Shown: positions 32,266-41,428 of the stretch, one piece after another
How the letters are laid out: every line of letters begins with the position of its first letter
Position numbering within the stretch: position 1 is the first letter of the stretch
Source: KACC-23026 sp963829575
Lineage (GTDB): Bacteria > Bacillota > Bacilli > Bacillales > Sporolactobacillaceae
Direction: 5' to 3'
DNA: 64,000 bases
Assembly: GCA_963829575.1 (NCBI GenBank)
Contig: CAWHJF010000012.1
Location: 124,001-188,000, forward strand
Notes under the pieces: model-generated
Seen by the model: the letters and a program-made list of their open reading frames with translations, nothing else
What the model was told of the DNA's origin: nothing
Database searches by the model: none
Position numbers and translations under genes: made by a program

Positions 32266-33050
32266 AGTTCGCCCCCTGTATGCCAAGTATTAATGAGAGA
32301 ATAGGTTGTTTCCCATTTCTCTTTTACAGGATATTTTTGGATGTTAAGGGAGCTCATGAGGAGTTTAGGTTCGTTTTCTACTTTTTTATGAAGACGGTCC
32401 AGTACGATGTCCACCCCAGTTACATCCGTATTGTTTAGGAGAACTAGAAGGCTAGTGTGAGATAATTGGCTTACTAAGTCATATTCTGTTCGAAGAGATT
32501 CTAAAACAATTTTGGAAAGCGTTTCATAAAGGATTCGATTCTTATAGTCCGCGGCCTCTTCAAGCAATTCAATTTTTACAAGAAATCCCTCTTCATTTCT
32601 CCTTAAGAGTCCCGTAACAAGAAGTTGAGCACGTGAAAGAAATTCGCTAAATGTGAGTATCCCGGTTTGTTCGTCCACTTTCCTAAGAGTTCGAACTTCT
32701 GAGCGGAGCTCATGTAATTCTAAATTATGGTTAAAGATACTATATCCAGAAAGCCAAGCTAAAATGGCTCCTGTTGTCAGAATGACTTGATTCTCAATAT
32801 CAAATCCCTGACCATGGATGTCAAGATGTAGATTCCAGGCAAGTGCTATATTAATAAATCCAACGATTAATATGAAAGACATCAAAATGGAGAAGCTAAG
32901 AATGGGGCGAATTAACATAGAGATCAACCCGATTATGGCCATTGTGCCTAAAAGGAGATATAAAAGCGTTTGGTTTAATAGACATTGCCCCCATATCAAA
33001 GTTCCTAAAATTTCAAGGGTCAGAAATAGTGGATTGACAACGTGTTTCAA
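32262..33050 (-). CDS. Membrane protein with degenerate GGDEF domain (YdaK-like)
   Basis: 262 aa. The N-terminal third has four hydrophobic helices (within residues about 8-115). A short coiled stretch leads to a GGDEF-fold domain starting KVDEQTGILTFSEFL. The active motif is replaced by LSHTSLL, so it cannot be a cyclase and would instead sense cyclic-di-GMP or act structurally. The TTG at 33050 is preferred because AGGAGG precedes it by 6 bases. Coupling to the glycosyltransferase suggests control of polysaccharide synthesis by cyclic-di-GMP; this is inference. Confidence 0.78.
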   Translation of the reverse strand: MKHVVNPLFLTLEILGTLIWGQCLLNQTLLYLLLGTMAIIGLISMLIRPILSFSILMSFILIVGFINIALAWNLHLDIHGQGFDIENQVILTTGAILAWLSGYSIFNHNLELHELRSEVRTLRKVDEQTGILTFSEFLSRAQLLVTGLLRRNEEGFLVKIELLEEAADYKNRILYETLSKIVLESLRTEYDLVSQLSHTSLLVLLNNTDVTGVDIVLDRLHKKVENEPKLLMSSLNIQKYPVKEKWETTYSLINTWHTGGEL

Positions 33051-33288
33051 TCTAAATCCTCCTATGCAAGAAAAGACCCACACTCTTAAATGAAAAAGTT
33101 AGTCTTCTCAAAGATCTACTAAATACTAACATGTGTGGCATAAGAAGGATATGAAAAGAAAATGCTAAGAATAGGGGATATTTCCATTTTCTTTGTACGA
33201 TTGGAGTGTAAAAGCTCTTCTTTAAAAAAGTAAGAAACTGACCAAGCAAAGGTCAGTTTCTTACTTTTGGAATCGGCTGCATTTGTTA

Positions 33289-33663
33289 TCAAGACTCATT
33301 TTTTCCATTGGAGGAATTCATTTCACCAAGTTCTGCTGCCTTCACTAGTCGTTTAGCTCTGACGAAAGAGACAAAATCAATTAATTCATCTTCTGTCAGA
33401 CGTATTCCATCTATAGACAGTCTATGGGTGTTCTTTTTAAGCGCACAGGTCACCTCAATACATTCCAGGTCTTCCTGTGCGCCTAATAAATAATCAACTG
33501 TTGTATTAAATAGGCCTGCAAGTTGTAATAATGAGTGGAGGGAAGGCTCACGGTAGCCTGACTCATAACCTGCATACGTACTTTTGGCAATTCCTAGTTT
33601 GTCGGCGGTTTCTTGTTGGGACCAGTTCCGCTCTTTTCGTAGTATAGATAAACGTTCCAGCAT
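33289..33663 (-). CDS. ansR: XRE-family repressor, probably AnsR
   Basis: 124-aa protein with an N-terminal helix-turn-helix of the XRE/SinR type (NWSQQETADKLGIAKSTYAGYESGYREPSLHSLLQLA) and a C-terminal domain containing LTEDELIDFVSFVRAKR. It is divergent from the asparaginase gene, as ansR is in B. subtilis, where AnsR represses ansAB until asparagine is present. Start: ATG at 33663, 8 bases after GGAGG; an ATG 5 codons earlier is too close to the ribosome site. The name is inferred from position and size. Confidence 0.78.
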   Translation of the reverse strand: MLERLSILRKERNWSQQETADKLGIAKSTYAGYESGYREPSLHSLLQLAGLFNTTVDYLLGAQEDLECIEVTCALKKNTHRLSIDGIRLTEDELIDFVSFVRAKRLVKAAELGEMNSSNGKNES

Positions 33664-33731
33664 GCTCTGGACCTCCATTTTTCTTTGGGATTAATTATAA
33701 CATGGAGAAAAGGACAATACCATCACAAAAA

Positions 33732-33808
33732 TACGCGAAACGAGGACAATTGGTTGATTTTTTGCAAAATAATTATATAATAACTAGTATAAAGACGCGT
33801 TTCGCGTA
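33732..33808. promoter_or_regulatory. Probable AnsR operator, inverted pair
   Basis: TACGCGAAACG (33732-33742) and its exact reverse complement CGTTTCGCGTA (33798-33808) flank the AT-rich promoter zone between ansR and ansA. The right copy also forms its own palindrome ACGCG-ttt-CGCGT. Confidence 0.65.
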
Positions 33809-33841
33809 GGTGATGATCCTTATTCAATGGAGAGGTTTCTT

Positions 33842-34849
33842 ATGAAGAAAATTTTAGTGCTTGCTACAGGTGGAACGATTGCCTCAGTTGAGAAGAATGA
33901 GGGACTTGTTCCTGGATTATCAGTTGAAGAATTGTTAGCTTTTTTACCCAAATCAAGTGACGTCCACGTTGACGGTAAAATTTTAATGAATATTGATAGT
34001 ACTAATCTACAGCCAGAGCAATGGGTGGACATTGCGAACGCCGTTCATACCTATTATCACGATTATGATGGATTTGTCATTACACATGGAACCGATACGT
34101 TAGCTTATACGTCCTCTGCCCTATCCTATATGCTTCAGAACCTGGAAAAACCAGTTGTCATTACCGGATCTCAGGTACCAATCAGTTTCAAAAATACCGA
34201 TGCGAAGAAAAATGTTTCCGATGCCCTTCGGTTTGCTTGTGAAGAAATTGGGGGTGTTTTTGTCTTATTTGATGGCCGGGTTATTCTTGGAACGAGAGCG
34301 GTTAAAATGAGGACAAAAAGTTATGATGCCTTTGAAAGTATTAACCATCCGTATGTTGCTTATGTAAATCGAAATGAAATTAACTACCACTGGAAACCTG
34401 AGCGTACATCCCAAACGTTTTCTTTTAACCCTAATTTATGTACCGATGTCTTTCTAATGAAATTATATCCTGGTATGAAGCCTGAAACGTTTGATGTGCT
34501 CAAAGACTTATACAAAGGGATTATTATTGAAAGCTTTGGAAACGGCGGATTGCCTTTTGAAGGAAGGAATTTACTTTCAAAAGTACAAGAGCTTACTGAA
34601 CAGGGCATTGCGATTGTGATCACGACTCAATGCCTTGAAGAAGGGGAAGATCTGCTTCTATATGAAGTGGGACGGAAGGTTGCTCAGTACAGAGTGATTT
34701 TATCTGGCGATATGAACAAAGAAGCGATAGTGCCCAAATTAATGTGGGCACTGGGACAAACGGATTCATTGGAACAGGTTAAGAAAATAATAGAGACCCC
34801 TTTTGCAGGTGACTTAACGGTCAACTTAGATCTGGAGGACGACAAATAA
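33842..34849 (+). CDS. ansA: L-asparaginase, cytoplasmic type I
   Basis: 335-aa amidohydrolase converting L-asparagine to aspartate and ammonia. Both catalytic threonine motifs are present: LATGGTIAS (Thr12) and ITHGTDTLAYT. There is no signal peptide, so it is the cytoplasmic enzyme. The ATG at 33842 sits 6 bases after GGAGAGG; a 5-codon-longer frame exists but overlaps the ribosome site. The divergent repressor and the inverted-repeat operator upstream suggest asparagine-responsive control. The next gene is a separate hydrolase. Confidence 0.93.
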   Translation: MKKILVLATGGTIASVEKNEGLVPGLSVEELLAFLPKSSDVHVDGKILMNIDSTNLQPEQWVDIANAVHTYYHDYDGFVITHGTDTLAYTSSALSYMLQNLEKPVVITGSQVPISFKNTDAKKNVSDALRFACEEIGGVFVLFDGRVILGTRAVKMRTKSYDAFESINHPYVAYVNRNEINYHWKPERTSQTFSFNPNLCTDVFLMKLYPGMKPETFDVLKDLYKGIIIESFGNGGLPFEGRNLLSKVQELTEQGIAIVITTQCLEEGEDLLLYEVGRKVAQYRVILSGDMNKEAIVPKLMWALGQTDSLEQVKKIIETPFAGDLTVNLDLEDDK

Positions 34850-35023
34850 AAATGTAACATTCACTTGTGCAATCCTTGATCAAAAACACCCTCGTTGGAA
34901 CCTCTTTAATGGGAAGAGAGTAGCATTGTGAAAAGCTCGCCTATATGGTTTTTCTCAATCTGACAATAACCATTGGTTTATGGACTTAATGGGAACTATC
35001 CAGTAAATGGAGTTGGTAGGCTA

Positions 35024-35821
35024 ATGAATACGTTTCAAAAATCACGAACGATTGTCCGTTATGAGAATCATGATGGGAACATCTTTTACGGAATCGTTGA
35101 GGGCGATGACGTTTTACAATTGTCCAATCCGTTTTCTGAGATTGCTAAAAACGAACTCAACTTTGATGGAAACAGACTCAAAATGAATGATATAAAAGTT
35201 TTGGAGCCTGTTATGCCTTCAAAGGTGATTAATTTTGGTTGGACCTATTCTGAACATGCAAGGGAGACTGGCGGAAAGGAAAACCTCAAAGAACCCTTTT
35301 TATTTTTAAAACCGGCTTCTTCCTTGATTCCGAATAAAGGAACTGTGATTATTCCACCGAGTGATTTAACAAAGCAGGTCGAAATGGAGGGCGAAGTGGC
35401 CCTTATAATTGGAAAACGCGGTAAGAATATTAGAGAAGAAGAAGCATTGGATTATGTCTTTGGATGTACAATCTTTAATGATGTCACAGCAAGAGATCTT
35501 ACAAGGACGGATCCTCAGTTCACACGAGGAAAAGGGTTTGACACGTTTGGTCCATTAGGTCCGTGGGTGGTGACGGGCCTAGATCCAACTAACTTACGAA
35601 TTGTGACAACTTTAAACGGAAAAATCGTACAAGATGGGAATACGAATCAAATGTCCCTTTCTATTCCTTTCCTCATCAGCTGGGTTTCACAGATTATGAC
35701 CCTGGAGCCTGGCGATGTTTTGGCTACAGGTTCACCTTCGGGCAGTTGCCCAATGAAAGCTGGCGATGTTGTAACTGTGGAAGTAGAGGCTATTGGCAAA
35801 CTTAGCAATGACGTCCTGTAG
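35024..35821 (+). CDS. Fumarylacetoacetate hydrolase family protein
   Basis: 265-aa FAH-domain hydrolase, probably on a 2-keto- or acylpyruvate-type substrate with a divalent metal. Metal ligands are visible as Glu-x-Glu in VEMEGEVAL and Asp in IFNDVTARDL; GPLGPWVV, and a GSPSG in place of the usual GTPxG, complete the fold. The start at 35024 is chosen by homology length, with only a weak GGAGTTGG site. A longer frame begins at 34973. A near-perfect terminator follows. Confidence 0.86.
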   Translation: MNTFQKSRTIVRYENHDGNIFYGIVEGDDVLQLSNPFSEIAKNELNFDGNRLKMNDIKVLEPVMPSKVINFGWTYSEHARETGGKENLKEPFLFLKPASSLIPNKGTVIIPPSDLTKQVEMEGEVALIIGKRGKNIREEEALDYVFGCTIFNDVTARDLTRTDPQFTRGKGFDTFGPLGPWVVTGLDPTNLRIVTTLNGKIVQDGNTNQMSLSIPFLISWVSQIMTLEPGDVLATGSPSGSCPMKAGDVVTVEVEAIGKLSNDVL

Positions 35822-35845
35822 TAGGTCGGATCGGCAAAAAAAATG

Positions 35846-35899
35846 AAAAGTGAGGTAACCCAATAACGCTTGAGCGTTTGGGTTACCTCACTTTTTTTT
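35846..35899 (+). terminator. Strong terminator after the FAH gene
   Basis: 18-bp arms AAAAGTGAGGTAACCCAA / TTGGGTTACCTCACTTTT with a 12-14-base loop and T8. Confidence 0.92.
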
Positions 35900-36113
35900 G
35901 CAATCCGTCCATTTTCGGCATGGTACGAAACGGGCTTGTCCGGAAATCCTATGAATGAGAGCCTTATTTTTCTGAATAATAAAGGGCAGTCAAGAAGGTT
36001 AAATTAAGAAAAATGGTTAACATCAAAAAAACGTCAAATTCGAATGAGTCCGCCGATTTGCTTTTAAACAAATGTGTCTTGGGTTGGATGATTCTGAAAA
36101 GGGGTAGAGTGGA

Positions 36114-36806
36114 TTGGATAATAGGAAGGACTTCAATGTTGAAAAAAAACAAAATTTGCTTGACAGAAATGAACGATTGACTGCAATCGCAGGAGCTGTC
36201 CTCCTTATTTTGATTGTAGTGGAGCTTATCATTACAGCAAACCTGGATGAATTTATTTCAGAACATATCTTTACGGGTATACTCCTATCAGGGCCTCTCG
36301 TTGTTAAGTTGTTTAGTACAGGTTACCGATTTACTCGTTATTATACGAAGTCTCCAGAATTCATTCGAAAAGGCCCACCTAATATTTTGTTGCGTCTTTT
36401 AGCTCCGTTTCTTGTTATCACAACCATTGTAGTCATTATTAGTGGGTTTGGGCTCGTCTATTTTCCAGACCATAACCTCCTTTTTAAGATCCACGCAGCG
36501 AGTGTTGCTATATGGTTACCACTTCTGGGGGTTCATATATATGCGTATCTTCGTAAAGTTCCAGGATTAATTGCGAGGGATTGGAGCAAGAACTTAAACG
36601 ATCGAGTACCTGGTCGGGTAAGGCGTCTTGGTACGAATCTTGTGGCCTTAATAGTTGGGGGCGTTGCAGCCGTTCTTTTGACACCATGGCATCCCGGACG
36701 GCATGGACATGGATTGCCAAGTCCACTTGTTTTAGGGGTTGTGGCTTCCATAATTGCAATTATGATTGCAATACCGTTACTACGTATGACTAATAAAGTT
36801 AAATAA
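36114..36806 (+). CDS. Membrane protein, cytochrome b561/DUF4405-like
   Basis: 230-aa membrane protein with about six hydrophobic helices. His residues in HIF...and KIHAASVAIWLPLLGVHIYAY could be haem ligands, as in b-type membrane cytochromes, but a full pattern is not certain. An extracytoplasmic His-rich loop (HPGRHGHG) precedes the last helix. The start is TTG behind AGGGG; an internal start is possible. The next gene is a VIT-family transporter, so metal or redox homeostasis is a reasonable guess. Confidence 0.6.
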   Translation: MDNRKDFNVEKKQNLLDRNERLTAIAGAVLLILIVVELIITANLDEFISEHIFTGILLSGPLVVKLFSTGYRFTRYYTKSPEFIRKGPPNILLRLLAPFLVITTIVVIISGFGLVYFPDHNLLFKIHAASVAIWLPLLGVHIYAYLRKVPGLIARDWSKNLNDRVPGRVRRLGTNLVALIVGGVAAVLLTPWHPGRHGHGLPSPLVLGVVASIIAIMIAIPLLRMTNKVK

Positions 36807-36946
36807 TTATTAATTAGGACTATTAGTGTGATTTTTATGTTTATACCCAGCTGTTAAAGGTTATTTATATAGAAGCACTTAATTCAACATTTTATCAAAT
36901 AAGTGTAATTTTTTAAAAATCATGTTAAAGGGAGATGAATGAAAGA

Positions 36947-37645
36947 ATGCCAGAAACCCAACATATTGAAAAGCATTTTAGCGCATCGGATACGATAAGG
37001 GATATCGTAATTGGTATGTCAGACGGGTTAACCGTTCCTTTTGCGCTCGCGGCAGGATTGTCAGGAGCGGTTCACTCCACGGCAATCATATTAACGGCAG
37101 GTGGTGCTGAAATTGCAGCGGGTTCAATTGCAATGGGACTGGGCGGTTATTTAGCTGCAAAGTCAGATGCCCAACATTATAGATCGGAATTAAAGCGAGA
37201 GTATGATGAAATTGAACAATTTCCTGATAAGGAAGAGGAAGAGGTAAGAGAAGTATTTAGACAATATAATTTGGATGACCAACAAATTGAAAGCATAGTT
37301 GAAAAAATGAAACAGGATCCGGATCAGTGGGTTGATTTTATGATGCGTTTTGAATTAGGACTTGAAAAACCCGATGAATCTAGAGCATGGAAGAGTGCAT
37401 TAACCATTGCCTTGTCTTACATAGTGGGTGGAATTATTCCTTTAATTCCTTACTTCTTTGTTGCAATTCCGACTCAGGCCCTCTTGGCCTCAGTTGTTAT
37501 GACGTTAATTGTTTTATTTGTCTTCGGAGGGATTAAGGGTAAATTTACGGGTGCTCCTATAGCTAAAAGTGGGTTTGAGACCATGATTATTGGTGGCCTT
37601 GCAGCCGCTGCAGCGTTTATACTTGCCAGAAGCTTTTCAAATTAG
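36947..37645 (+). CDS. VIT1/CCC1-family metal transporter
   Basis: 232-aa protein of the vacuolar iron transporter family, expected to move iron or manganese across the membrane. Features are the N-terminal IRDIVIGMSDGLTVPFALAAGLSG helix, the helix 2 AGGAEIAAGSIAMGLGGYLA, the cytoplasmic acidic metal-binding loop (LKREYDEIEQFPDKEEEE) and three C-terminal helices. Start ATG at 36947 is better placed relative to AGGGAG than one four codons earlier. Confidence 0.9.
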   Translation: MPETQHIEKHFSASDTIRDIVIGMSDGLTVPFALAAGLSGAVHSTAIILTAGGAEIAAGSIAMGLGGYLAAKSDAQHYRSELKREYDEIEQFPDKEEEEVREVFRQYNLDDQQIESIVEKMKQDPDQWVDFMMRFELGLEKPDESRAWKSALTIALSYIVGGIIPLIPYFFVAIPTQALLASVVMTLIVLFVFGGIKGKFTGAPIAKSGFETMIIGGLAAAAAFILARSFSN

Positions 37646-37922
37646 TTAGGTTAGAACGATAGGATAAAAGTACCAGATGGGTTGATGGAATCGGACAAGT
37701 TCTAAAAAGGGAGCTTTTAGTTCTCCGCCACCGAAGAAAAAAATAAAAAAGTGAATAAAACTAAGAAAAAAAGAGATAAACCTAGAAAAAACGATATGTA
37801 TGCGTTTTATTCGAGGAGAAGCATGGTTGGCCACGCAAGCGATAAGACTTACAATTAAAAATGTTGTGTTCGGATCAAACTTTCTACTGAATGAAAGTAA
37901 TGAACGATAAATGGGGTGTGAA
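37646..37922. other. Gap before sulP
   Basis: About 277 bases. It contains GAAAAAACGATATG-rich sequence with no gene recognised; the sulP ribosome site GGGGTG is at 37913-37918. Confidence 0.35.
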
Positions 37923-39380
37923 ATGAATTTACAACAGACAATTAAAGAGAACTGGTTTTCTAACATCAAGAATGATGTTTTAGCCGGCATGACGGTTTCC
38001 TTTGCTCTCATTCCAGAAGCGATTGCTTTCTCCTTAGCAGCGGGGGTTGACCCAATGGTTGGGCTTTATGCATCATTTATTATTCCAGTCATCCTCTCCT
38101 TCTTTGGTGGTCGTCCAGGGATGATTTCAGCAGCCACAGCGTCAGTCGCGATGCTTGTTGGTGTGTTAGTTAGTAAAAACGGTGTCGAATATTTATTTGC
38201 TGCGTCGATCCTAGCGGGACTTATCCAAATTATTTTTGGTACATTTAAGTTTGGGCGGTTCATCACGTTTGTCCCGCAATCTGTGGTTCTGGGATTTGTT
38301 AATGCATTGGCAATCATGATTTTTATGGCCCAACTTGTCCATTTTCATGGCGCCACATGGCCGATGTATGCAATGGTTGCAGGCACACTTGCCATTATTT
38401 ACATCCTCCCAAGATTTACAAAGGCGGCTCCTGCTGCATTGATTGCCATAATTATTATGACCATTATTGAATTTGCAACAGGTGTAGATGTTAAGACAGT
38501 TGGCGATCTGGGTCATATGTCAAGCCATTTACCTGCTTTTCACTTACCTTCTGTTCCGCTTTCTTGGCATATGCTTACAGTTATTTTTCCGTATTCATTA
38601 TCTATGGCAGTTGTAGGGTCATTAGAAACATTGATGACGGCAACCGTTGTGGATGAATACACAGAAACAAAGAGTGATAAAAACAAAGAAGTAAGAGGAC
38701 TCGGTCTTGCTAACTTAGTTACAGGCTTCTTTGGTGGAATGGCCGGTTGTGCAATGATTGGGCAATCCATTATTAATGTTCAATCGGGTGGACGTAAACG
38801 CCTCTCCACTTTTATTGCCGGTGCTTTCTTAATGGTTCTAATAGTTCTATTAAGTCCACTTGTTAAAATCGTTCCAATGGGTGCTCTTGTGGGTGTCATG
38901 TTCATGGTTTCTATTAACACCTTTGATTGGAGTTCTTTAATTAATATACGCAAAATGCCCATTGCTGAGGCTGTGACCATGATTCTTGTGGTGGTCATAG
39001 TTGTGGCAACTGATAACCTGGCAATTGGCGTCTGTATAGGTGTGGTCATTAGTGCTCTAATCTTTGGTTGGCGGATCGCAAGTATTAAGACGACAGTCGA
39101 TTATAATGAAGCTGGAGTTAAAACCTACACAGTCTCTGGGCAACTCTTTTTTGGTACGATGAGTCACTTTGTGGAAGAATTTGATGTGAATAATGATCCG
39201 GACACAATCATTATTGATTTTAAACATTCCCATATTTGGGACCATTCTGCCGTGACGGGTATTGTAAAAGTGATCGAAAAATATAAATTGCAAAATAAGC
39301 AAGTTAAGATCATTGGGCTTAATGATGAAAGTAAAAATATTATCAAAAAAGTCGGACTCGGTACTGCATCGGGCCATTAA
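37923..39380 (+). CDS. SulP-family anion transporter
   Basis: 485-aa SLC26/SulP transporter. About 11 membrane helices include the SulP signature (LAGMTVSFALIPEAIAFSLAAGVDP) and the sequence EYTETKSDKNKEVRGLGLAN. A C-terminal STAS domain (about residues 390-480) ends in the expected alternating fold (DTIIIDFKHSHIWDHSAV). Substrate could be sulfate, bicarbonate or another anion. The downstream UspA suggests stress-linked regulation. Start ATG 37923 is preferred over one 4 codons earlier because the GGGGTG site overlaps the latter. Confidence 0.9.
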   Translation: MNLQQTIKENWFSNIKNDVLAGMTVSFALIPEAIAFSLAAGVDPMVGLYASFIIPVILSFFGGRPGMISAATASVAMLVGVLVSKNGVEYLFAASILAGLIQIIFGTFKFGRFITFVPQSVVLGFVNALAIMIFMAQLVHFHGATWPMYAMVAGTLAIIYILPRFTKAAPAALIAIIIMTIIEFATGVDVKTVGDLGHMSSHLPAFHLPSVPLSWHMLTVIFPYSLSMAVVGSLETLMTATVVDEYTETKSDKNKEVRGLGLANLVTGFFGGMAGCAMIGQSIINVQSGGRKRLSTFIAGAFLMVLIVLLSPLVKIVPMGALVGVMFMVSINTFDWSSLINIRKMPIAEAVTMILVVVIVVATDNLAIGVCIGVVISALIFGWRIASIKTTVDYNEAGVKTYTVSGQLFFGTMSHFVEEFDVNNDPDTIIIDFKHSHIWDHSAVTGIVKVIEKYKLQNKQVKIIGLNDESKNIIKKVGLGTASGH

Positions 39381-39393
39381 TATTTAAAATGTA

Positions 39394-39428
39394 AGGACCT
39401 GTTCTCAAATTGACAGGTTCTTTTTCGT
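39394..39428 (+). terminator. Terminator after sulP
   Basis: GACCTGTTCTC...ATTGACAGGTTC: stem GACCTGT / ACAGGTTC then TTTTTC. Confidence 0.75.
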
Positions 39429-39481
39429 TTTGTTAGAATAGATTGTGAAAACGCTTTCTTTAATGGGAGGGGTGGGTGTCC

Positions 39482-39904
39482 GTGTTCAAAAAAATTCTTA
39501 TTGCTTCCGATGGGTCTGAACATGCTTTAAAAGCAGCAGAGAAGGCGGCTTACATGGCTAAGCATGAGCCAGAAGCCGAAATAGAAGTTATATATGTCAC
39601 CGATGCTGCCACAACGAAAACAGAGGTTTTGCATCATTGGAGTAAATTAGACATCGATCGTGATCGAAAGCAACGCATCCAATCAACGATCGAAGTGTTA
39701 ACAAATCATGACCTTAGTTGGGATCTTAAAATTGTTCATGGCGATCCTGGTCCTACAATTGTGGACTATGCCAATAAAAATGATTTTGATTTGTTGGTTA
39801 TAGGAAGTAGAGGACTGAATGTTTTTCAAGAAATGGTGTTGGGGAGTGTCAGCCATAAAGTAGTAAAGAGAGCAAAATGCCCAGTTCTTGTGGTTAAAAG
39901 TTAA
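39482..39904 (+). CDS. Universal stress protein, UspA family
   Basis: 140-aa cytoplasmic UspA protein with the nucleotide-binding pattern: N-terminal KKILIASDGSEHALKAAE, then LVIGSRGLNVFQEMVLGSVSHKVVKRAKCPVLVV (the G-2x-G-9x-G(S) ATP site). The GTG at 39482 is chosen because GGGAGGGG lies 9 bases upstream. It follows sulP by about 100 bases and is probably transcribed separately. Confidence 0.92.
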   Translation: MFKKILIASDGSEHALKAAEKAAYMAKHEPEAEIEVIYVTDAATTKTEVLHHWSKLDIDRDRKQRIQSTIEVLTNHDLSWDLKIVHGDPGPTIVDYANKNDFDLLVIGSRGLNVFQEMVLGSVSHKVVKRAKCPVLVVKS

Positions 39905-40206
39905 ATTATTTGAGGAACCACAACAAATTAAGTCTTAATTAGTAAAGCGGTCGACTTAAATCGACATTCCCCGGGGAATAATGACAAGTTTTTCTCAATA
40001 CAAAATTGTACGGTCTTTTAATTGGAAATGCGGAAGGGAAAAAATGAAGGAGATCCTCCAGAAAGCCACCCATTTTCAATTCGCAATAAAAAATCGGGTG
40101 GTTTAAAAGAGGAGGTAGCGCTGGTAGGAGATGAACGCTTAAGTATCATAAAGATACTAAAAAGAATTTAGTTCAGACGGAATAAAGGATTAGTTCATCC
40201 AATGCC
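39905..40206. other. Gap with a perfect palindrome
   Basis: About 300 bases. ATTCCCCGGGGAAT (39966-39979) is a 14-bp palindrome. No gene recognised; the remainder looks like decayed sequence next to the pseudogene. Confidence 0.4.
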
Positions 40207-41205
40207 CTATACTTCACGATCAAGCATCTTCATTTCATGTTCACCGTAGCGCGCCTCTAATACTTCAGAAGTCGGACGAGCTTGCCCAATTTTAGTGAGA
40301 TCCCCCTGGAGTTAAAGTGAGAGTTAGCGCATCGAGAGATTCCTCAAATTGCGAGCGTATCGAGCGCCTATGAGAGGGATACTGTCTTCTCCGCGAGATA
40401 GAACCCATGCAATAGCTAGCCTCGCAATCGTTGTGCCTTTTTCATCTACTACTTTCCTTAAGTTATCCACTAACCTTAAATTTTTGTTTGGATTCTCACC
40501 TAAAAAGCGAGGATAACGCGTCCGGAAATTGCGTTCCCCTTGCTTATGGCCATTTGCCCACTTTCCGCTCAAAAGTCCACGTGACAGGACGCCATAGGGA
40601 TTGAGAGAAATGCCAAGTTCGCGCAGAATGGGCAAAATTCGAGTATTCACTCTTTAGTCGTAATCTTGAAACCGAGTTGTAGCTAACTAATTGGGGGTAC
40701 CGCATGAGCGCGTCGAATGGTATCTTGGCCAGCTTCTGATCGGCCAAGATGTCGGACATAGCCAGCCTCAACCATTTCAGAAATCGCACCCATTGTTTCT
40801 TCAATTGGAACATTTGGATCAACCCGCGCTGGCTGATAGAGGTTAATGTGCTCGATGCCAGGCCGTTGAAGCGTGTGTGCTAAGAAATTCTTGACCGCAT
40901 TTGGACGAGTATCATAACCCACAAACCCACTACAGGTGAACACATGGCGCCTAACTTCACGACAATGAATGCTTGATCGCGTTTACCTTTTAAACCTCTC
41001 GAAGTAGTAATTCATTGTGTCCGATTCCATAAAAGTCACCTATGTCGAGTCGTGTAACTCCTTTTTCCATGGTTGCATGAATCGTTGCGATGCTCACAGT
41101 TCGATCGGCATCTCCGTAAAAATCTGACATTCCAAATGCAACCCAACCGATCTGGGATACATGAGGGCCATTTTTTCCAAGACTACGCATGTCCATATTA
41201 AACAT
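40207..41205 (-). pseudogene. Aldo/keto reductase pseudogene with several frameshifts
   Basis: Minus-strand fragments in different frames together cover an aldo/keto reductase: start MRSLGKNGPHVSQIG...FGMSDFYGDAD and the catalytic Tyr region DIGDFYGIGHNE (41205-40990), INLYQPARVDPNVPIEETMG (about 40943-40700), SLNPYGVLSRGLLSGKW and SIPLIGARYARNL (about 40650-40324), and the C-terminal part to a stop at 40207. At least three frame changes and two stops make it inactive. The intact protein would be about 330 aa. Confidence 0.85.
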
Positions 41206-41428
41206 TTCCTAATTTCCTACTTAATACCTTTAGTATGACCCTCTCTTAACAAAGGATGGCAATGAAGGGGCTTTATCGCTTTATAGAGACATAGCCGTTC
41301 TATGTTCACGGTTTGATTCGAGTAAACACTCCATTAGTTTTCCCGTTAATCCCAAAGTAAATGGTTTATGCATATATTAAAAAAGGCATAATGGTAATTA
41401 ATAAATGCTAACGGGAGGAGAACGGACT

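Noticed and set aside
33308..33493. Plus-strand frame opposite the ansR-like gene
   Set aside because: Antisense shadow of a well-supported XRE regulator.
40080..40130. T-box-like GGGTGG...GGTAGCGC sequence
   Set aside because: Lacks the GGUGGNACCGCG antiterminator core and no aminoacyl-tRNA or amino-acid gene follows.
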